In this document: piece by piece, positions 41,890-52,082 of the stretch
Numbering within the stretch: position 1 is the first letter of the stretch
Layout of the letters: each line of letters starts with the position of its first letter
Source of the DNA: Lentibacter algarum
Lineage (GTDB): Bacteria; Pseudomonadota; Alphaproteobacteria; Rhodobacterales; Rhodobacteraceae
Length of the DNA: 64,000 nt
NCBI RefSeq assembly: GCF_040580765.1
Contig: NZ_CP158687.1
Location: forward strand, 310,001-374,000
Direction of reading: 5' to 3'
The notes under the pieces: model-generated
Told to the model about the DNA's origin: nothing
What the model saw: the letters and a program-made list of their open reading frames with translations, nothing else
Databases searched by the model: none
Position numbers and translations under genes: made by a program

Positions 41890-43550
41890 TGGATCAGCTT
41901 CAACTGGCTAATGGATTGAGCGATGGCGGAGAAGGCTTCCTCGATTTCGAGGCCTTGCACGTCAAAGAAGTGACTTGGCGTCGAGGCGCATTGCTCCAGC
42001 TCGTTGGCACCCTGCCATGGGGCCTCAAAGCCGATCGTATAGATTACGATGCCGTTGTTTTTGGCTGCATTGCAGGCGTCTTGGAGGCGATTGTCTTTGG
42101 TGCTTCCGCTGACTGATGTTGACGGGTAGTGATACCAGTTGTTCCAGTAGTTCCAGTCAAGATCACCGTAAAAGTAATAGGCGATCCAAGCGAGACTGGC
42201 TCTGGCGAAGAGGTCTTGGTAGCTGAGGCGCACCCAGCTGCTGTTGAGTGACCACGTCCAGTCATAGTTACGGATCATACGCGCGCCGCTGCTTGTCTGA
42301 TAGTAGTAGCGGCTGTTGCGGTAGACAGCATAACGACCATTGCTCGCGTTGTAATAGACATCAGAGTTGCCTGAGCGGAATTCGGGGCGGACCATATATT
42401 GGTCAGTGTTTTGACCGTCGGTCATGACCACGAGCACTTTGATGCTGTTGGGATCTGTATAGTCGAGCGGGCGACCGTTGAAGGCGGAATCGATCTCATT
42501 GCTGGTCACGAGGTTGCTCACCACGGGCTGCAGGCTTGGGTCAAGCAGGGCTGAGCCCCATTTAACGCCGATGTCCATCGAGGTGTTGCCGCCAGCTTCG
42601 AGCGCGTTGATCTGGCCGTGGAGGGCCGTTGTGTTGTTGCTCAGGGGCAAGATTTGCGAGCTAGCGCGGACGTGGCACACAGGCTCGGTGTGGTAGCGCG
42701 GAGTATGGCGCCACCAGCTGCCTGATCCTGGCTCATCGCTGAGGCCTTGGGGGTCATTTGAGTAGGTGAATACGTCGAAGTGCTGGGTTTGCTCATAGGT
42801 GCGCGACCCGCTTGATGCGGGTGTCATGGTTGTCGTGCTGAAGTCACTGGCGTTAAAGTTGAGGCAGTGGGAATAGTTGTGGCTGTCGGTGCGGTTGAAC
42901 TGGTTGAGCAGTGTTTGACCTGCCGCCACTTGGGTCGCGTAGGGCACGATGGAGATTGACACATCCTCAGCGTCTGAGAGCGCGAGAACGGTATCAACAA
43001 AAGAGATCGCGGCGGGGCGTAGGCGGGTGATGCGGCTGCCATCCATGGAGCCGGAAACGTCGAGGACCATCGAGATTTCGACGGAATCCACGCGCTCTTC
43101 GGCGGCGGAGGCGGCGGGGGCTGTCATTTCTGCGAGGCCGAGCATGTGGCTCAGCTGGGTCGGCATGACTTCGCGCGCTGTGGCGGTGACTTCACGATAG
43201 TTGAGCCCCTCGTCGACAACGGTTGTCAGAAGCTCGGCATTGGTGAGGCCCGCCTTTTCGAAGTAATCGGCGACCACCTGTGCGGGGGGGCTCAGCTGAT
43301 CAAGGTCAGCGGCGGCGAGCACGGCTTGGTCAAGCGTGTGTTGCAGCTTGGAGCGCTGGGACTCAAAGCGCATAACATCAACACCGACAGCCCCGACAAA
43401 GAGAATGATCAACATAAAATAGACGGAGAAGGCTACGATCACGCCATCTTCCTCGCGGGCAAAGCGCCGCAAGAAGGGGGGCAGGCTATGTGCCTTTGAT
43501 CGGGTCGCCACACGGTTGCTCGGCCGTGATGTCACTCTTGTCGGTTCCAT
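41886..43550 (-). CDS. TadG-like protein with von Willebrand A domain
   Basis: 554 residues. N-terminal TadE/G-like helix (REEDGVIVAFSVYFMLIILFVGAVGVDVMRFE), then a long periplasmic part with a vWA domain whose MIDAS motif is DVSGSMDGSRI (about residue 165) and other metal-site Thr/Asp residues (TDGQNTD). The middle is unusually rich in tyrosine and tryptophan (YYNASNGRYAVYRNSRYYY). First gene of the tad trio; the role is probably adhesion or pilus assembly. Confidence 0.85.
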   Translation of the reverse strand: MEPTRVTSRPSNRVATRSKAHSLPPFLRRFAREEDGVIVAFSVYFMLIILFVGAVGVDVMRFESQRSKLQHTLDQAVLAAADLDQLSPPAQVVADYFEKAGLTNAELLTTVVDEGLNYREVTATAREVMPTQLSHMLGLAEMTAPAASAAEERVDSVEISMVLDVSGSMDGSRITRLRPAAISFVDTVLALSDAEDVSISIVPYATQVAAGQTLLNQFNRTDSHNYSHCLNFNASDFSTTTMTPASSGSRTYEQTQHFDVFTYSNDPQGLSDEPGSGSWWRHTPRYHTEPVCHVRASSQILPLSNNTTALHGQINALEAGGNTSMDIGVKWGSALLDPSLQPVVSNLVTSNEIDSAFNGRPLDYTDPNSIKVLVVMTDGQNTDQYMVRPEFRSGNSDVYYNASNGRYAVYRNSRYYYQTSSGARMIRNYDWTWSLNSSWVRLSYQDLFARASLAWIAYYFYGDLDWNYWNNWYHYPSTSVSGSTKDNRLQDACNAAKNNGIVIYTIGFEAPWQGANELEQCASTPSHFFDVQGLEIEEAFSAIAQSISQLKLIQ

Positions 43551-43937
43551 TTTGCGTCTCCTCCCCGGCGGGCCGGGAAATAATTAAATCTAGACTCATT
43601 ACACAGTGGTCCAATGCTTCTTGTCGTTCAGCTCTGTGGCCAAAATGAGGCGTGAAATGCGGTTTTTTTGAGAAAAACAAAGGGTTTTGGAACCTTTAGG
43701 GGGGAGGAGGCGGGACTGTTTCAAATTGTTCAACAAAGAGTCAAATTTGAATCAACGTCTTGGAGCGGGCCGTTGGTGCATCTGATGACGCGCATGCAAT
43801 TTGTTAAGGCCGTGGGGCTAGAATGGCGGAAAGACGGGTTGGCCCTCCGGACGATAGGTGCGACAAATGTGCACAGGGGGGCTGAGTCGCTGCGGCGCGG
43901 CATTCCGTACAATGGCAGAAGCCGAGAGAGAGACAGT
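43551..43937. other. 387-bp intergenic region upstream of gdhA and tadG-like gene
   Basis: No convincing gene. The left part is T/A-rich (ATAATTAAATCTAGAC near 43580) and would hold the tadG-like promoter. An open frame continuous with gdhA starts at 43668 but its codons do not resemble family sequence. I see no confident hairpin or operator. Confidence 0.5.
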
Positions 43938-45371
43938 ATGAACGCTACTTTTAAAGAGCCAAGTTTTCGCGAAAGCGTGGACCTGATGTTTAACCGCGCA
44001 GTGGCGGTGATGGACCTGCCGCCGGGTCTGGAAGAAAAAATCAGGGTGTGCAACGCGACCTATACAGTGCGCTTTGGTGTGCGTCTGCGCGGGCAGATCC
44101 AGACCTTTACAGGATATCGTTCTGTGCACAGCGAACATATGGAGCCTGTGAAGGGCGGCATTCGCTACTCTCTGGGTGTGAACCAAGACGAGGTAGAAGC
44201 GCTTGCGGCTTTGATGACGTATAAGTGCGCCCTTGTGGAGGCGCCGTTTGGCGGCTCCAAAGGCGGACTTTGCATCGATCCGCGCCAGTATGACGAGCAC
44301 GAGCTTGAGCTTATCACCCGCCGCTTTGCCTATGAGCTTGCGAAGCGCGATTTGATCCACCCATCCCAGAACGTCCCTGCACCTGACATGGGCACGGGCG
44401 AGCGCGAGATGGCATGGATTGCGGACCAGTACCGTCGTATGAACACGACGGATATCAACGCGGCGGCCTGTGTCACGGGCAAGCCAATCAATGCGGGCGG
44501 TATTCAGGGCCGCACAGAAGCGACGGGCCGCGGCGTACAATATGCGCTGCGTGAGTTCTTCCGCCACCCTGAAGATGTGGCCAAGGCCGGCCTCGAAGGC
44601 AAGCTAGACGGCAAGCGCGTCGTTGTGCAGGGCTTGGGCAATGTGGGCTACCATGCGGCGAAGTTCTTGGGCGACGAGGACGGAGCGCTGATCACGGGGA
44701 TCATTGAGCGTGACGGTGCGCTTGTGAACCCTAATGGGCTTGATGTGGACGCGGTGCACGGCTGGATTGTGAAGCATGGCGGCGTCACCGGCTTTCCTGA
44801 TGCGACATATGTTGCGGATGGCGCGCTTGTGCTGGAAGAAGATTGCGACATCCTTATTCCAGCGGCGCTGGAAGGGGTTATCAACCTTGGCAATGCCGAG
44901 CGGATCAAGGCGCCACTGATCATTGAGGCGGCGAACGGGCCTGTTACGGCAGGTGCTGATGAGGTGCTCCGCAAGAAGGGCTGCGTGATCATTCCTGACA
45001 TGTATGCCAACGCGGGCGGTGTGACCGTCTCCTACTTTGAGTGGGTGAAGAACCTGAGCCACATCCGCTTTGGACGTATGGGGCGGCGTCAGGAAGAGGC
45101 GCGCCACGAACTTATCGTGAGCGAGCTTCAGCGCCTGAGCCATCATCTTGGCGATGCGTGGTCTATGACGCCTGACTTCAAGGCCAAATACCTCAAGGGC
45201 GCAGACGAGCTTGAGCTTGTGCGCTCGGGGCTGGATGACACGATGCGCACGGCTTATCAGAGTATGCGTGAAGTCTGGCATGAGCGTGACGATGTGCCTG
45301 ATCTTCGGATGGCGGCGTATCTTGTGGCGATCCGCAAGGTTGCGGCGAGCTACCGCGCCAAGGGGCTTTAA
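43938..45371 (+). CDS. Glu/Leu/Phe/Val dehydrogenase, probably glutamate dehydrogenase
   Basis: 477 residues from the ATG at 43938 (GAGAGAGACAGT before it); the 90-codon extension is not family-like. Family residues: PVKGGIRYS substrate loop, catalytic Lys in PFGGSKGGLCIDP, PAPDMGTGEREMAWI, GRTEATGRGVQYA, and the NAD loop VVQGLGNVGYHAA. Length and motifs fit the NAD-type hexameric GDH. It interconverts glutamate and 2-oxoglutarate plus ammonia, plausibly receiving nitrogen from betaine/sarcosine breakdown. Ends with a terminator; the sox operon follows. Confidence 0.92.
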   Translation: MNATFKEPSFRESVDLMFNRAVAVMDLPPGLEEKIRVCNATYTVRFGVRLRGQIQTFTGYRSVHSEHMEPVKGGIRYSLGVNQDEVEALAALMTYKCALVEAPFGGSKGGLCIDPRQYDEHELELITRRFAYELAKRDLIHPSQNVPAPDMGTGEREMAWIADQYRRMNTTDINAAACVTGKPINAGGIQGRTEATGRGVQYALREFFRHPEDVAKAGLEGKLDGKRVVVQGLGNVGYHAAKFLGDEDGALITGIIERDGALVNPNGLDVDAVHGWIVKHGGVTGFPDATYVADGALVLEEDCDILIPAALEGVINLGNAERIKAPLIIEAANGPVTAGADEVLRKKGCVIIPDMYANAGGVTVSYFEWVKNLSHIRFGRMGRRQEEARHELIVSELQRLSHHLGDAWSMTPDFKAKYLKGADELELVRSGLDDTMRTAYQSMREVWHERDDVPDLRMAAYLVAIRKVAASYRAKGL

Positions 45372-45395
45372 GAGCTCCAAACAGGACGAAAAACG

Positions 45396-45429
45396 AAGGG
45401 CGGCTTCTTGTGAAAGGGAGCCGCCCTTT
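45396..45429 (+). terminator. intrinsic terminator of the glutamate dehydrogenase gene
   Basis: 10-bp stem AAGGGCGGCT (45396-45405) with AGCCGCCCTT (45419-45428), loop of 13, followed by T-containing sequence (TTTGCTTTG). Confidence 0.8.
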
Positions 45430-45621
45430 GCTTTGTTCGACGCTGATATTTCAGGTGGGTTGAAGTGCAGTTGTGCAAATCTCAAAATCACAGTCGCGCG
45501 TGGGACAGTCTATGTCGAAAAGGGGACTTCCCCTCTGCGTCTGTCTTGATAGTCTGAGGCGAGCTAAAGGCTGCGTTTTGTAGCCTGAACCAGAATACGG
45601 CCTGCGGGCGAAGGGGGACAC

Positions 45622-46875
45622 ATGCGCTTTTCCGCGCTGAAAATTCTCAAGGAAGGCCTCACGGGCAACAAGGGCTGGACGCCGCATTGGCGCAACCCCG
45701 AGCCGAAGGCCGAGTATGACGCCATCATCATTGGGGGCGGCGGACACGGGCTTTCGACGGCCTATTACCTCGCCAAGAACCACGGGATGACCAATATCGC
45801 CGTGCTCGAAAAGGGCTATCTGGGCGGCGGCAATGTGGGGCGCAACACGACGATTGTGCGCGCCAACTATGGCCTTGAGGGCAACTCACAGTTTTACAGC
45901 CATTCGCTCAAGCTCTGGGAGGGTCTTGAGCAAGACCTGAACTACAACGCGATGATGAGCCAGCGCGGCGTGATCAACTTGTTTCACTCAGACGGGCAGC
46001 GCGACGCGGCGGCGAAGCGTGCGAATATGATGATCTCTCAGGGTGACGACGCGATTTTGCTCGACAAACAGAGCGTGCGGGAGCTTTTGCCAAACCTCAA
46101 CCACGACAACATCCGCTTTCCTATTTATGGCGGTTTGTATCACAAGCGCGGGGGCACGGCGCGCCACGACGCTGTGGCATGGGGCTTTGCGCGGGGGGCC
46201 GACCAGCGCGGCGTTGATCTGATCCAGAACTGTGAAGTCACAGGGATTGATATTGTGAACGGCGTTGTGCAGGGCGTGCAGACGACGCGTGGCGCGATCA
46301 AGGCCAAAAAAGTTGGTATGGTTGTCGCAGGCCGCTCGTCTCAAGTGGCGGCGATGGCGGGGCTGACCCTGCCGATCGAGAGCCATGTCTTGCAGGCGTT
46401 TGTGAGCGAGGGGCTGAAGCCTTGTATTGATCATGTGGTCACCTTCGGGATGGGGCATATGTATATGAGCCAATCTGACAAGGGCGGCCTCGTTTTTGGC
46501 GGTGATCTTGATTTTTATGCCTCCTATGCCTCGCGGGGCAATTTGCCGACGGCGGAGCATGTGATGGAAGCCGCGATGTGCCTTTTGCCGCAGATCGGCA
46601 AGGCACGGGTATTGCGCTCTTGGGGCGGCATCATGGACATGACGCCTGACGGCAGCTTCTTTATTGATAAGACGCCTGTTGACGGGCTTTTTGTGAATGC
46701 GGGCTGGTGCTACGGCGGGTTTAAGGCTGTGCCTGCGTCCGGCTATTGTATGGCGCATCTGATGGCGACAGGGCAGCCCCATGAGGTTGCTATGAAGCAT
46801 CGTTTGGACCGCTTTGAGACAGGGCGTGGCCTGATGGACGAAGAGCACCGTGGCAGTCAGCACAATCTGCACTGA
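45622..46875 (+). CDS. soxB: sarcosine oxidase subunit beta
   Basis: 417 residues. Flavoprotein subunit that oxidises sarcosine; carries non-covalent FAD and covalent FMN. FAD loop IIIGGGGHGLSTAYYL at about residue 36; the conserved histidine region YHKRGGTARHDAVAWG matches the site of covalent FMN attachment in heterotetrameric enzymes. Start ATG follows AAGGGGGACAC. First gene of soxBDAG. Product flow: sarcosine plus tetrahydrofolate and O2 to glycine, methylene-tetrahydrofolate and H2O2. Confidence 0.96.
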   Translation: MRFSALKILKEGLTGNKGWTPHWRNPEPKAEYDAIIIGGGGHGLSTAYYLAKNHGMTNIAVLEKGYLGGGNVGRNTTIVRANYGLEGNSQFYSHSLKLWEGLEQDLNYNAMMSQRGVINLFHSDGQRDAAAKRANMMISQGDDAILLDKQSVRELLPNLNHDNIRFPIYGGLYHKRGGTARHDAVAWGFARGADQRGVDLIQNCEVTGIDIVNGVVQGVQTTRGAIKAKKVGMVVAGRSSQVAAMAGLTLPIESHVLQAFVSEGLKPCIDHVVTFGMGHMYMSQSDKGGLVFGGDLDFYASYASRGNLPTAEHVMEAAMCLLPQIGKARVLRSWGGIMDMTPDGSFFIDKTPVDGLFVNAGWCYGGFKAVPASGYCMAHLMATGQPHEVAMKHRLDRFETGRGLMDEEHRGSQHNLH

Positions 46876-46891
46876 AGGATAAGGAAGACCC

Positions 46892-47170
46892 ATGCGCATA
46901 GCCTGCCCCCTCTGCGGCGAGAGAGACAGCCGTGAATTTTCCTACAGGGGCCATGCTTTGGCGCTTGTGAGGCCTGAGGAAGACGCGTCTTTTGAGGCGT
47001 GGGATGATTATTTGCACAAGCGCGAAAACGTAGCAGGCGTGACGCAAGAGCTTTGGTTTCACGACTTTGGCTGCGGTAGCTGGCTTGTGGCGGAGCGTAA
47101 TACGGTGACGCATGAATTTGGCGCCGTGAAGCTTGCGCAGGACGTGAAGGAGGCCCTCCATGAGGATTGA
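46892..47170 (+). CDS. soxD: sarcosine oxidase subunit delta
   Basis: 92 residues. N-terminal zinc-binding region begins CPLCGERD; the WFHDFGCGSWLVAERNTVTHE segment is the family signature. Small structural subunit that binds the alpha subunit. It starts 16 bp after soxB and overlaps soxA by 11 bp. Confidence 0.95.
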   Translation: MRIACPLCGERDSREFSYRGHALALVRPEEDASFEAWDDYLHKRENVAGVTQELWFHDFGCGSWLVAERNTVTHEFGAVKLAQDVKEALHED

Positions 47171-50090
47171 AGGCAAGGGCCTGATCAACCGCGGACGACG
47201 TGTGACGTTTCGCTTTGACGGGCATTCCTATGAGGGTTTTGAGGGTGATACTCTGGCCTCTGCATTGCTCGCCAACGGTATCAAGCTTGTTGCGCGCTCG
47301 TTCAAGTATCACCGACCACGCGGGATTTTGACGGCTGGCTCTGAGGAGCCGAATGCTTTGGTGACGGTTGGCAAGGGCGGCTCGCAAGACCCGAACGTGC
47401 GCGCAACCGTGCAGGAGATTTATGACGGTCTGGAGGCTGTGAGCCAGAACCGCTGGCCGAGCCTTGAGTTTGATCTTATGGGCGTGAACGATCTGGGCGC
47501 GCCTTTCCTTGGAGCTGGATTTTACTACAAGACATTCATGTGGCCCAAAGCGTTTTGGGAAAAGCTGTACGAGCCTGTCATTCGCCGCGCGGCAGGGCTT
47601 GGGGCCATCTCGGGTGATCCGATCACAGATAAATACGAGCGCGCGTTTGCACATTGTGATGTGCTGGTTGTCGGCTCGGGGCCGACGGGGCTTATGGCCG
47701 CTTTGACGGCGGCTGAAGCAGGTGCGGATGTGATCCTTGCGGAGGAAGACAGCGCCCTTGGCGGACGGCTTTTGAGCGAGGCGGGAGAAATTGACGGGAT
47801 GCCCGCGCGCGACTGGGCGGAGCAGATGCAGGCCAAACTCGACGCAATGGACAATGTTCGCATTATGACGCGTACGTCTGTGACGGGGGCTTATGATGGC
47901 GGCACATATGGCGCACTTGAGCGTGTGGCGCATCACAAGCCGCTGGCCAAAGGCTTGGCCAAAGAGTGCTTCTGGAAGATCGCGGCGAAGCGGACTGTTT
48001 TGGCAGCGGGTGCTTTGGAACGCCCGATTGCGTTTCAGAACAACGACCGCCCCGGCATTATGATGGCGAGTGCGGTGCGTTCCTATGTGAACCGTTGGAA
48101 TGTCGCGCCCGGGCAGAAGGTTGTGCTCTTTGGCAATAATGACAGCATCCACGATGTGGCCGCTGACCTGCTGGCAGCGGGTGTGCATATCGCAGCCTTG
48201 GTTGACAGCCGTTCCGACGCCACTTGTCAGCTTGATGTGCCGTTTTACGCGGGGGCTCAAATCTCTGGGACCGAAGGGCGCAAGGCGCTTGAGGCAGTGA
48301 GTATTGCGCGCACTTCGGGGATCGAGAAAGTCGCGGCAGATTGCCTAGGCATGTCGGGTGGCTGGAATCCGACGCTTCATCTGACTTGCCATATGAACGG
48401 GCGGCCAGAGTGGAACGAGGCGATCGCCGGATTTGTGCCTAAGGTCGGCATGATCCCAGGGCTCATCGCGGCGGGGGCTTGCAATGGTGTGTTTTCAACG
48501 GCGGCTTGTCTGGGCGAAGGCGTCGGCGCGGCGCAAGCGGCATGTGAAGCGCTGGGGCTGAAGGCCAAAACGCCGAAGATGCCGAGCGCCGAGGACCGTC
48601 GCTACAACATCGCTCCGCTTTGGGCTGTGGCTGGTAAGGGCCGAGCTTGGCTTGATTTCCAAAATGATGTGACTGTGAAGGATGTGAAACAAGCGGCAGT
48701 CGAGAACTTCCGCTCTGTGGAGCATATGAAGCGTTACACCACGCAGGGTATGGCGACCGATCAAGGCAAGAACTCCAACGTGCAAGCGCTCGCTGTTTTG
48801 GCGGATGCGACGGGTCGGGGCATTCCTGAGACTGGAACCACAACCTATCGTCCGCCGTTTACGCCTGTGGCTGTGGCTGCAATGGCAGCGGGGGCGGCTG
48901 ACAAGGGCTTTGCGCCTGAGCGGTTTACCACTTCGCATCGTCTGACTTTTGCGGCGAAAGCGCCGATGATCGAGGCGGGCTTGTGGTATCGGCCAAGCTA
49001 CTTCCCTGCGCAGGGCGAGACGACATGGCGGCAGTCTTGCGACCGCGAGGTTGGATATGTGCGCAATGCCGTGGGCATTTGTGATGTCTCGACGCTTGGA
49101 AAAATCGACATCAAGGGCAAGGACGCTGGCGCGTTTCTCGATCTGCTTTACACCAATATGTTCTCGGCCTTGAAAGTGGGTCGTGTGCGCTATGGGCTTA
49201 TGCTGCGCGAAGACGGGCATGTGATGGACGACGGCACGACTGCGCGGCTTGGTGAAGAGCACTTTGTCATGACCACGACTACGGTGGCGGCGGGCGAAGT
49301 CATGAAGCATATGGAGTTTGTCTCTCAAGGTTTGCGGCCTGATTTGGACGTACGATTTACGTCTGTCACAGAGCAGTGGGCGCAGTTTGCTGTGGCGGGG
49401 CCGAAGGCGCGTGAGCTGCTGAATGGCTTGCTCGACAGTCCGATTGATGGCGAGAGCTGGCCGTTTATGGCCTGTGGTGATGTGAAGGTTTTGGGGGTTG
49501 CTGGCCGCCTCTTCCGCATCAGCTTTTCGGGCGAGCACGCCTATGAGGTGGCTGTGCCTGCACGCTATGGCGAGAGCCTGTTTGGCGAGCTGCGCAAGCG
49601 TGCCGAGAAGATGGGTGGCGGCGCTTACGGAATGGAAGCGCTCAATGTGCTGCGCATCGAGAAGGGCTTTATCACCCATGGCGAAATTCATGGCCGCGTG
49701 ACGGCGTTTGATATCGGCATGCAGGGGATGATGAGCAAGAAGAAAGACTTTATTGGCAAGGGCGCAGCCGCGCGGCCCGGGCTTGTGGAGGAAGATCGAG
49801 AGATGCTTGTGGGCCTGAAGCCTGTGGGCGTTGTGAAGCAGCTATTGGCGGGTGCTCATCTTTATAACGAGGGTGTCGAGCCTATCCGAACAAACAATCA
49901 GGGTTATCTGACCTCTGTGTGCTTTTCACCGACGCTGGGTACATATCTCGGCCTTGGCTTTCTGAAAGGCGGGCGGGCGCGATATGGCGAGATTGTGCAG
50001 ATGGTTGATCATGTGCGCGGTGTCTCCACGACATGTGAAGTCTGCCACCCTGTATTCCTTGATCCAGAGGGGGAGCGCAGCCGTGACTGA
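47160..50090 (+). CDS. soxA: sarcosine oxidase subunit alpha
   Basis: 976 residues, the usual large subunit. N-terminal ferredoxin-like fold without cysteine cluster (FKYHRPRGILTAGSEEPNALV), Rossmann NAD domain (VLVVGSGPTGLMAALTAAEAGAD, about residues 170-200), and a C-terminal GcvT-like aminomethyltransferase domain (about 580-960) that passes the methyl carbon to tetrahydrofolate. An AGGAGG ribosome site sits just upstream at 47149, inside soxD. Overlaps soxG by 8 bp. Confidence 0.96.
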   Translation: MRIEGKGLINRGRRVTFRFDGHSYEGFEGDTLASALLANGIKLVARSFKYHRPRGILTAGSEEPNALVTVGKGGSQDPNVRATVQEIYDGLEAVSQNRWPSLEFDLMGVNDLGAPFLGAGFYYKTFMWPKAFWEKLYEPVIRRAAGLGAISGDPITDKYERAFAHCDVLVVGSGPTGLMAALTAAEAGADVILAEEDSALGGRLLSEAGEIDGMPARDWAEQMQAKLDAMDNVRIMTRTSVTGAYDGGTYGALERVAHHKPLAKGLAKECFWKIAAKRTVLAAGALERPIAFQNNDRPGIMMASAVRSYVNRWNVAPGQKVVLFGNNDSIHDVAADLLAAGVHIAALVDSRSDATCQLDVPFYAGAQISGTEGRKALEAVSIARTSGIEKVAADCLGMSGGWNPTLHLTCHMNGRPEWNEAIAGFVPKVGMIPGLIAAGACNGVFSTAACLGEGVGAAQAACEALGLKAKTPKMPSAEDRRYNIAPLWAVAGKGRAWLDFQNDVTVKDVKQAAVENFRSVEHMKRYTTQGMATDQGKNSNVQALAVLADATGRGIPETGTTTYRPPFTPVAVAAMAAGAADKGFAPERFTTSHRLTFAAKAPMIEAGLWYRPSYFPAQGETTWRQSCDREVGYVRNAVGICDVSTLGKIDIKGKDAGAFLDLLYTNMFSALKVGRVRYGLMLREDGHVMDDGTTARLGEEHFVMTTTTVAAGEVMKHMEFVSQGLRPDLDVRFTSVTEQWAQFAVAGPKARELLNGLLDSPIDGESWPFMACGDVKVLGVAGRLFRISFSGEHAYEVAVPARYGESLFGELRKRAEKMGGGAYGMEALNVLRIEKGFITHGEIHGRVTAFDIGMQGMMSKKKDFIGKGAAARPGLVEEDREMLVGLKPVGVVKQLLAGAHLYNEGVEPIRTNNQGYLTSVCFSPTLGTYLGLGFLKGGRARYGEIVQMVDHVRGVSTTCEVCHPVFLDPEGERSRD

Positions 50091-50631
50091 GCTTAAGGCA
50101 CTATCGCCCGCAGCGGGGCTTTTGCCGCTGAACATTGGCGGGGTCGAGCTGCGCGAAGACGAGATGCGCGCCCTGACTCTGATTGCGCCCTACAAGGGCC
50201 AAGAGGGAGCTTTGGCCAAGGCACTTGAGGCAGCGCATGGGCTGAACTGGCCCGCGGTGGGGGCAACTTCCGAGAGCGGCGCGGCAAGGCTTGTTTGGTT
50301 TGGGCGCGGCGCGGCACTTCTGGCGGGCGCTGAGGCGTCAGCCAAGCTTGCGAAACACGCGGCGCTGACAGATCAGGCGGATGCTTGGTCTTGTCTCACG
50401 CTTGAGGGCGCGGGTGCGCGCGATGTACTGGCGCGGCTGACACCGCTGGACATGCGGGATGTCGCGTTTCCTGTGGGGTCCACTGCGCGGACCGAGGTCT
50501 TTCATATGGCTTGCTCAGTTACACGGGTTGGCCCGCAGAGCTGGCAGATCATGGGGTTCCGCTCGATGGCAAAGACGCTGGTGCATGACCTCAAGACTGC
50601 GATGGAAGGTGTCGCTGCGCGGGCTGGCTAG
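50083..50631 (+). CDS. soxG: sarcosine oxidase subunit gamma
   Basis: 182 residues from the GTG at 50083, overlapping the soxA stop by 8 bases with GGGGGAGC just upstream; an open frame back to 49984 is not family-like. Core motif ARDVLARLTPLDMRDVAFPVGSTARTEVFHM and the C-terminal IMGFRSMAKTLVHDL match the gamma subunit. Its TAG stop overlaps the stop of the convergent P450 gene inside one CTAG. Confidence 0.92.
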   Translation: MTELKALSPAAGLLPLNIGGVELREDEMRALTLIAPYKGQEGALAKALEAAHGLNWPAVGATSESGAARLVWFGRGAALLAGAEASAKLAKHAALTDQADAWSCLTLEGAGARDVLARLTPLDMRDVAFPVGSTARTEVFHMACSVTRVGPQSWQIMGFRSMAKTLVHDLKTAMEGVAARAG

Positions 50632-51974
50632 ACGGCCTCTGATGTGAGCCAGACGCCGCCTTCGGGGCGCAGTGTCAGGATCATAACAGGGTCTGGTGTT
50701 TTTCCCTGAACGGGGGAGAACCGCCGCTTTGCGAGCAGTGTCGCGAGGATGATCACCGCTTCTTGTAGAGCAAAGCTCGCGCCGATGCAGATCCGCGGGC
50801 CATCACCAAATGGCAGATAAGCGTAGCGCTGGGGCTTCTCGGCGAAGCGCTCGGGGCGGAAGGCATCTGGATCGTCCCAGAGGAGCGCGTTGCGGTGCAG
50901 CGCATAGATCGGGATCATCACAGTGTCGCCTTTCTTGACCTCGCGGCCTGCAAGCGTATCGGGCGCTTGGGCTGTGCGTGAGACGAGTGCAGCCGGCGGG
51001 TAGAGGCGCAGGGCCTCGTCAATGATCATGCGGCAATAGGGCAAGTTTGGCAGATCAGCTGCTGTGGCGGTACGGCCCTGAAGGGCGGATTGCGCCTCGG
51101 CGCGGGCTTTGTCTTGAACGCCCTGATCAAAGGCGCAGAGATAAAATGCCCAAGCCAGTGTGAGTGCGGTGGTCTCGTGGCCTGCGACGATGAACGTCAG
51201 CAAATTGTCACGTAGCTCGGCTGTGCTCATGGAGCGGCCTGTTTCGGGGTCTTCGCCCTCAAGCAAGAGATCAAGCAGATCGGGAACATCGCCAGCGCCC
51301 GCGCTGCGGCGGGAATTGACGGCATCATCGGCAATGGTTTTCATCTGCTTGAGCGAGGCGCCTGCCATAACACGAGAGGGACGCGGAACCCACATTGGCA
51401 ACCCGAGAATATCAAAGAGCGAGAGTTTGCCCGCGGCGGCGATATAGGCGTCAATTGCGCGGTGCACTTCGTCGGAGGAAAACAGTGCGCTGCCCGAGAG
51501 CGTCACCGAGGCGGTGATGTCAAAGGTGGCGCGCACCATCTCGGCGTAAATGTCGCTGGCGCGTTTGTCGGCGGCTTCGATGCGGGCAAGGCTGGTTTCG
51601 GCGGCGGCGCTCATCACGGGGGCAAGGGCGCTCACGTTACGATGTGAAAACACAGGCGCGGCGGCGCGGCGCTGCCAGCGCCAATGCGCGCCCTCAGCGA
51701 TAAAGAGGCTCTCGCCAATCGCGGGGCGCAGAAGATTTTTGGTGACGTCTGATTTGGGGTAGTTCTCAAGCTCTTCGAGCAGGACGCGGCGGATGGCGTC
51801 TGGGTCCATCAACATGTGCCAGCGCACGCCGGTTGTGCCTGAAACGACAGGTTGCTGCGTGGCGATATAGGGAATGATCGAGAGGACATTGTTGCGTGCT
51901 GCGGCGAGGCTCTTGAGCATACCCAAGGGCTTACGGGCGAGGGGGACTGCGACGGGGGTCTGGCTCTCAGGCAT
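50628..51974 (-). CDS. cytochrome P450
   Basis: 448 residues from the ATG at 51974 (GAGGAGCGCACC before it); the extended frame lacks a site. Heme-thiolate mono-oxygenase. I-helix AGHETTALT (about 255), K-helix ExxR in DEALRLYP, heme-binding [14 protein letters not shown] with the Cys ligand. No ferredoxin or reductase is fused or adjacent. The bacterial sub-class resembles CYP102-type heme domains. Redox partner and substrate unknown. It converges on soxG. Confidence 0.94.
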   Translation of the reverse strand: MPESQTPVAVPLARKPLGMLKSLAAARNNVLSIIPYIATQQPVVSGTTGVRWHMLMDPDAIRRVLLEELENYPKSDVTKNLLRPAIGESLFIAEGAHWRWQRRAAAPVFSHRNVSALAPVMSAAAETSLARIEAADKRASDIYAEMVRATFDITASVTLSGSALFSSDEVHRAIDAYIAAAGKLSLFDILGLPMWVPRPSRVMAGASLKQMKTIADDAVNSRRSAGAGDVPDLLDLLLEGEDPETGRSMSTAELRDNLLTFIVAGHETTALTLAWAFYLCAFDQGVQDKARAEAQSALQGRTATAADLPNLPYCRMIIDEALRLYPPAALVSRTAQAPDTLAGREVKKGDTVMIPIYALHRNALLWDDPDAFRPERFAEKPQRYAYLPFGDGPRICIGASFALQEAVIILATLLAKRRFSPVQGKTPDPVMILTLRPEGGVWLTSEAV

Positions 51975-52082
51975 GGTGCGCTCCTCTGTTCCTGCTTGAT
52001 ATAGGGGCTCGGCGGGCGCGGGGCAATTGCAAGGCGCGTGGTGCTGGTATATGCCCGACGGGAACGATTTTTGGGGACTGCC

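Noticed and set aside
43668..43937. 90-codon N-terminal extension of glutamate dehydrogenase
   Set aside because: Does not resemble the family; the ATG at 43938 has a ribosome site.
44604..45491. 295-residue minus-strand frame under the glutamate dehydrogenase gene
   Set aside because: Antisense shadow; extends beyond the terminator of the real gene.
46857..48260. 467-residue minus-strand frame under soxD/soxA
   Set aside because: Shadow of soxA on the opposite strand, no protein family features.
48495..49691. 398-residue minus-strand frame under soxA
   Set aside because: Shadow with His/Arg/Leu bias typical of antisense GC-rich codons.
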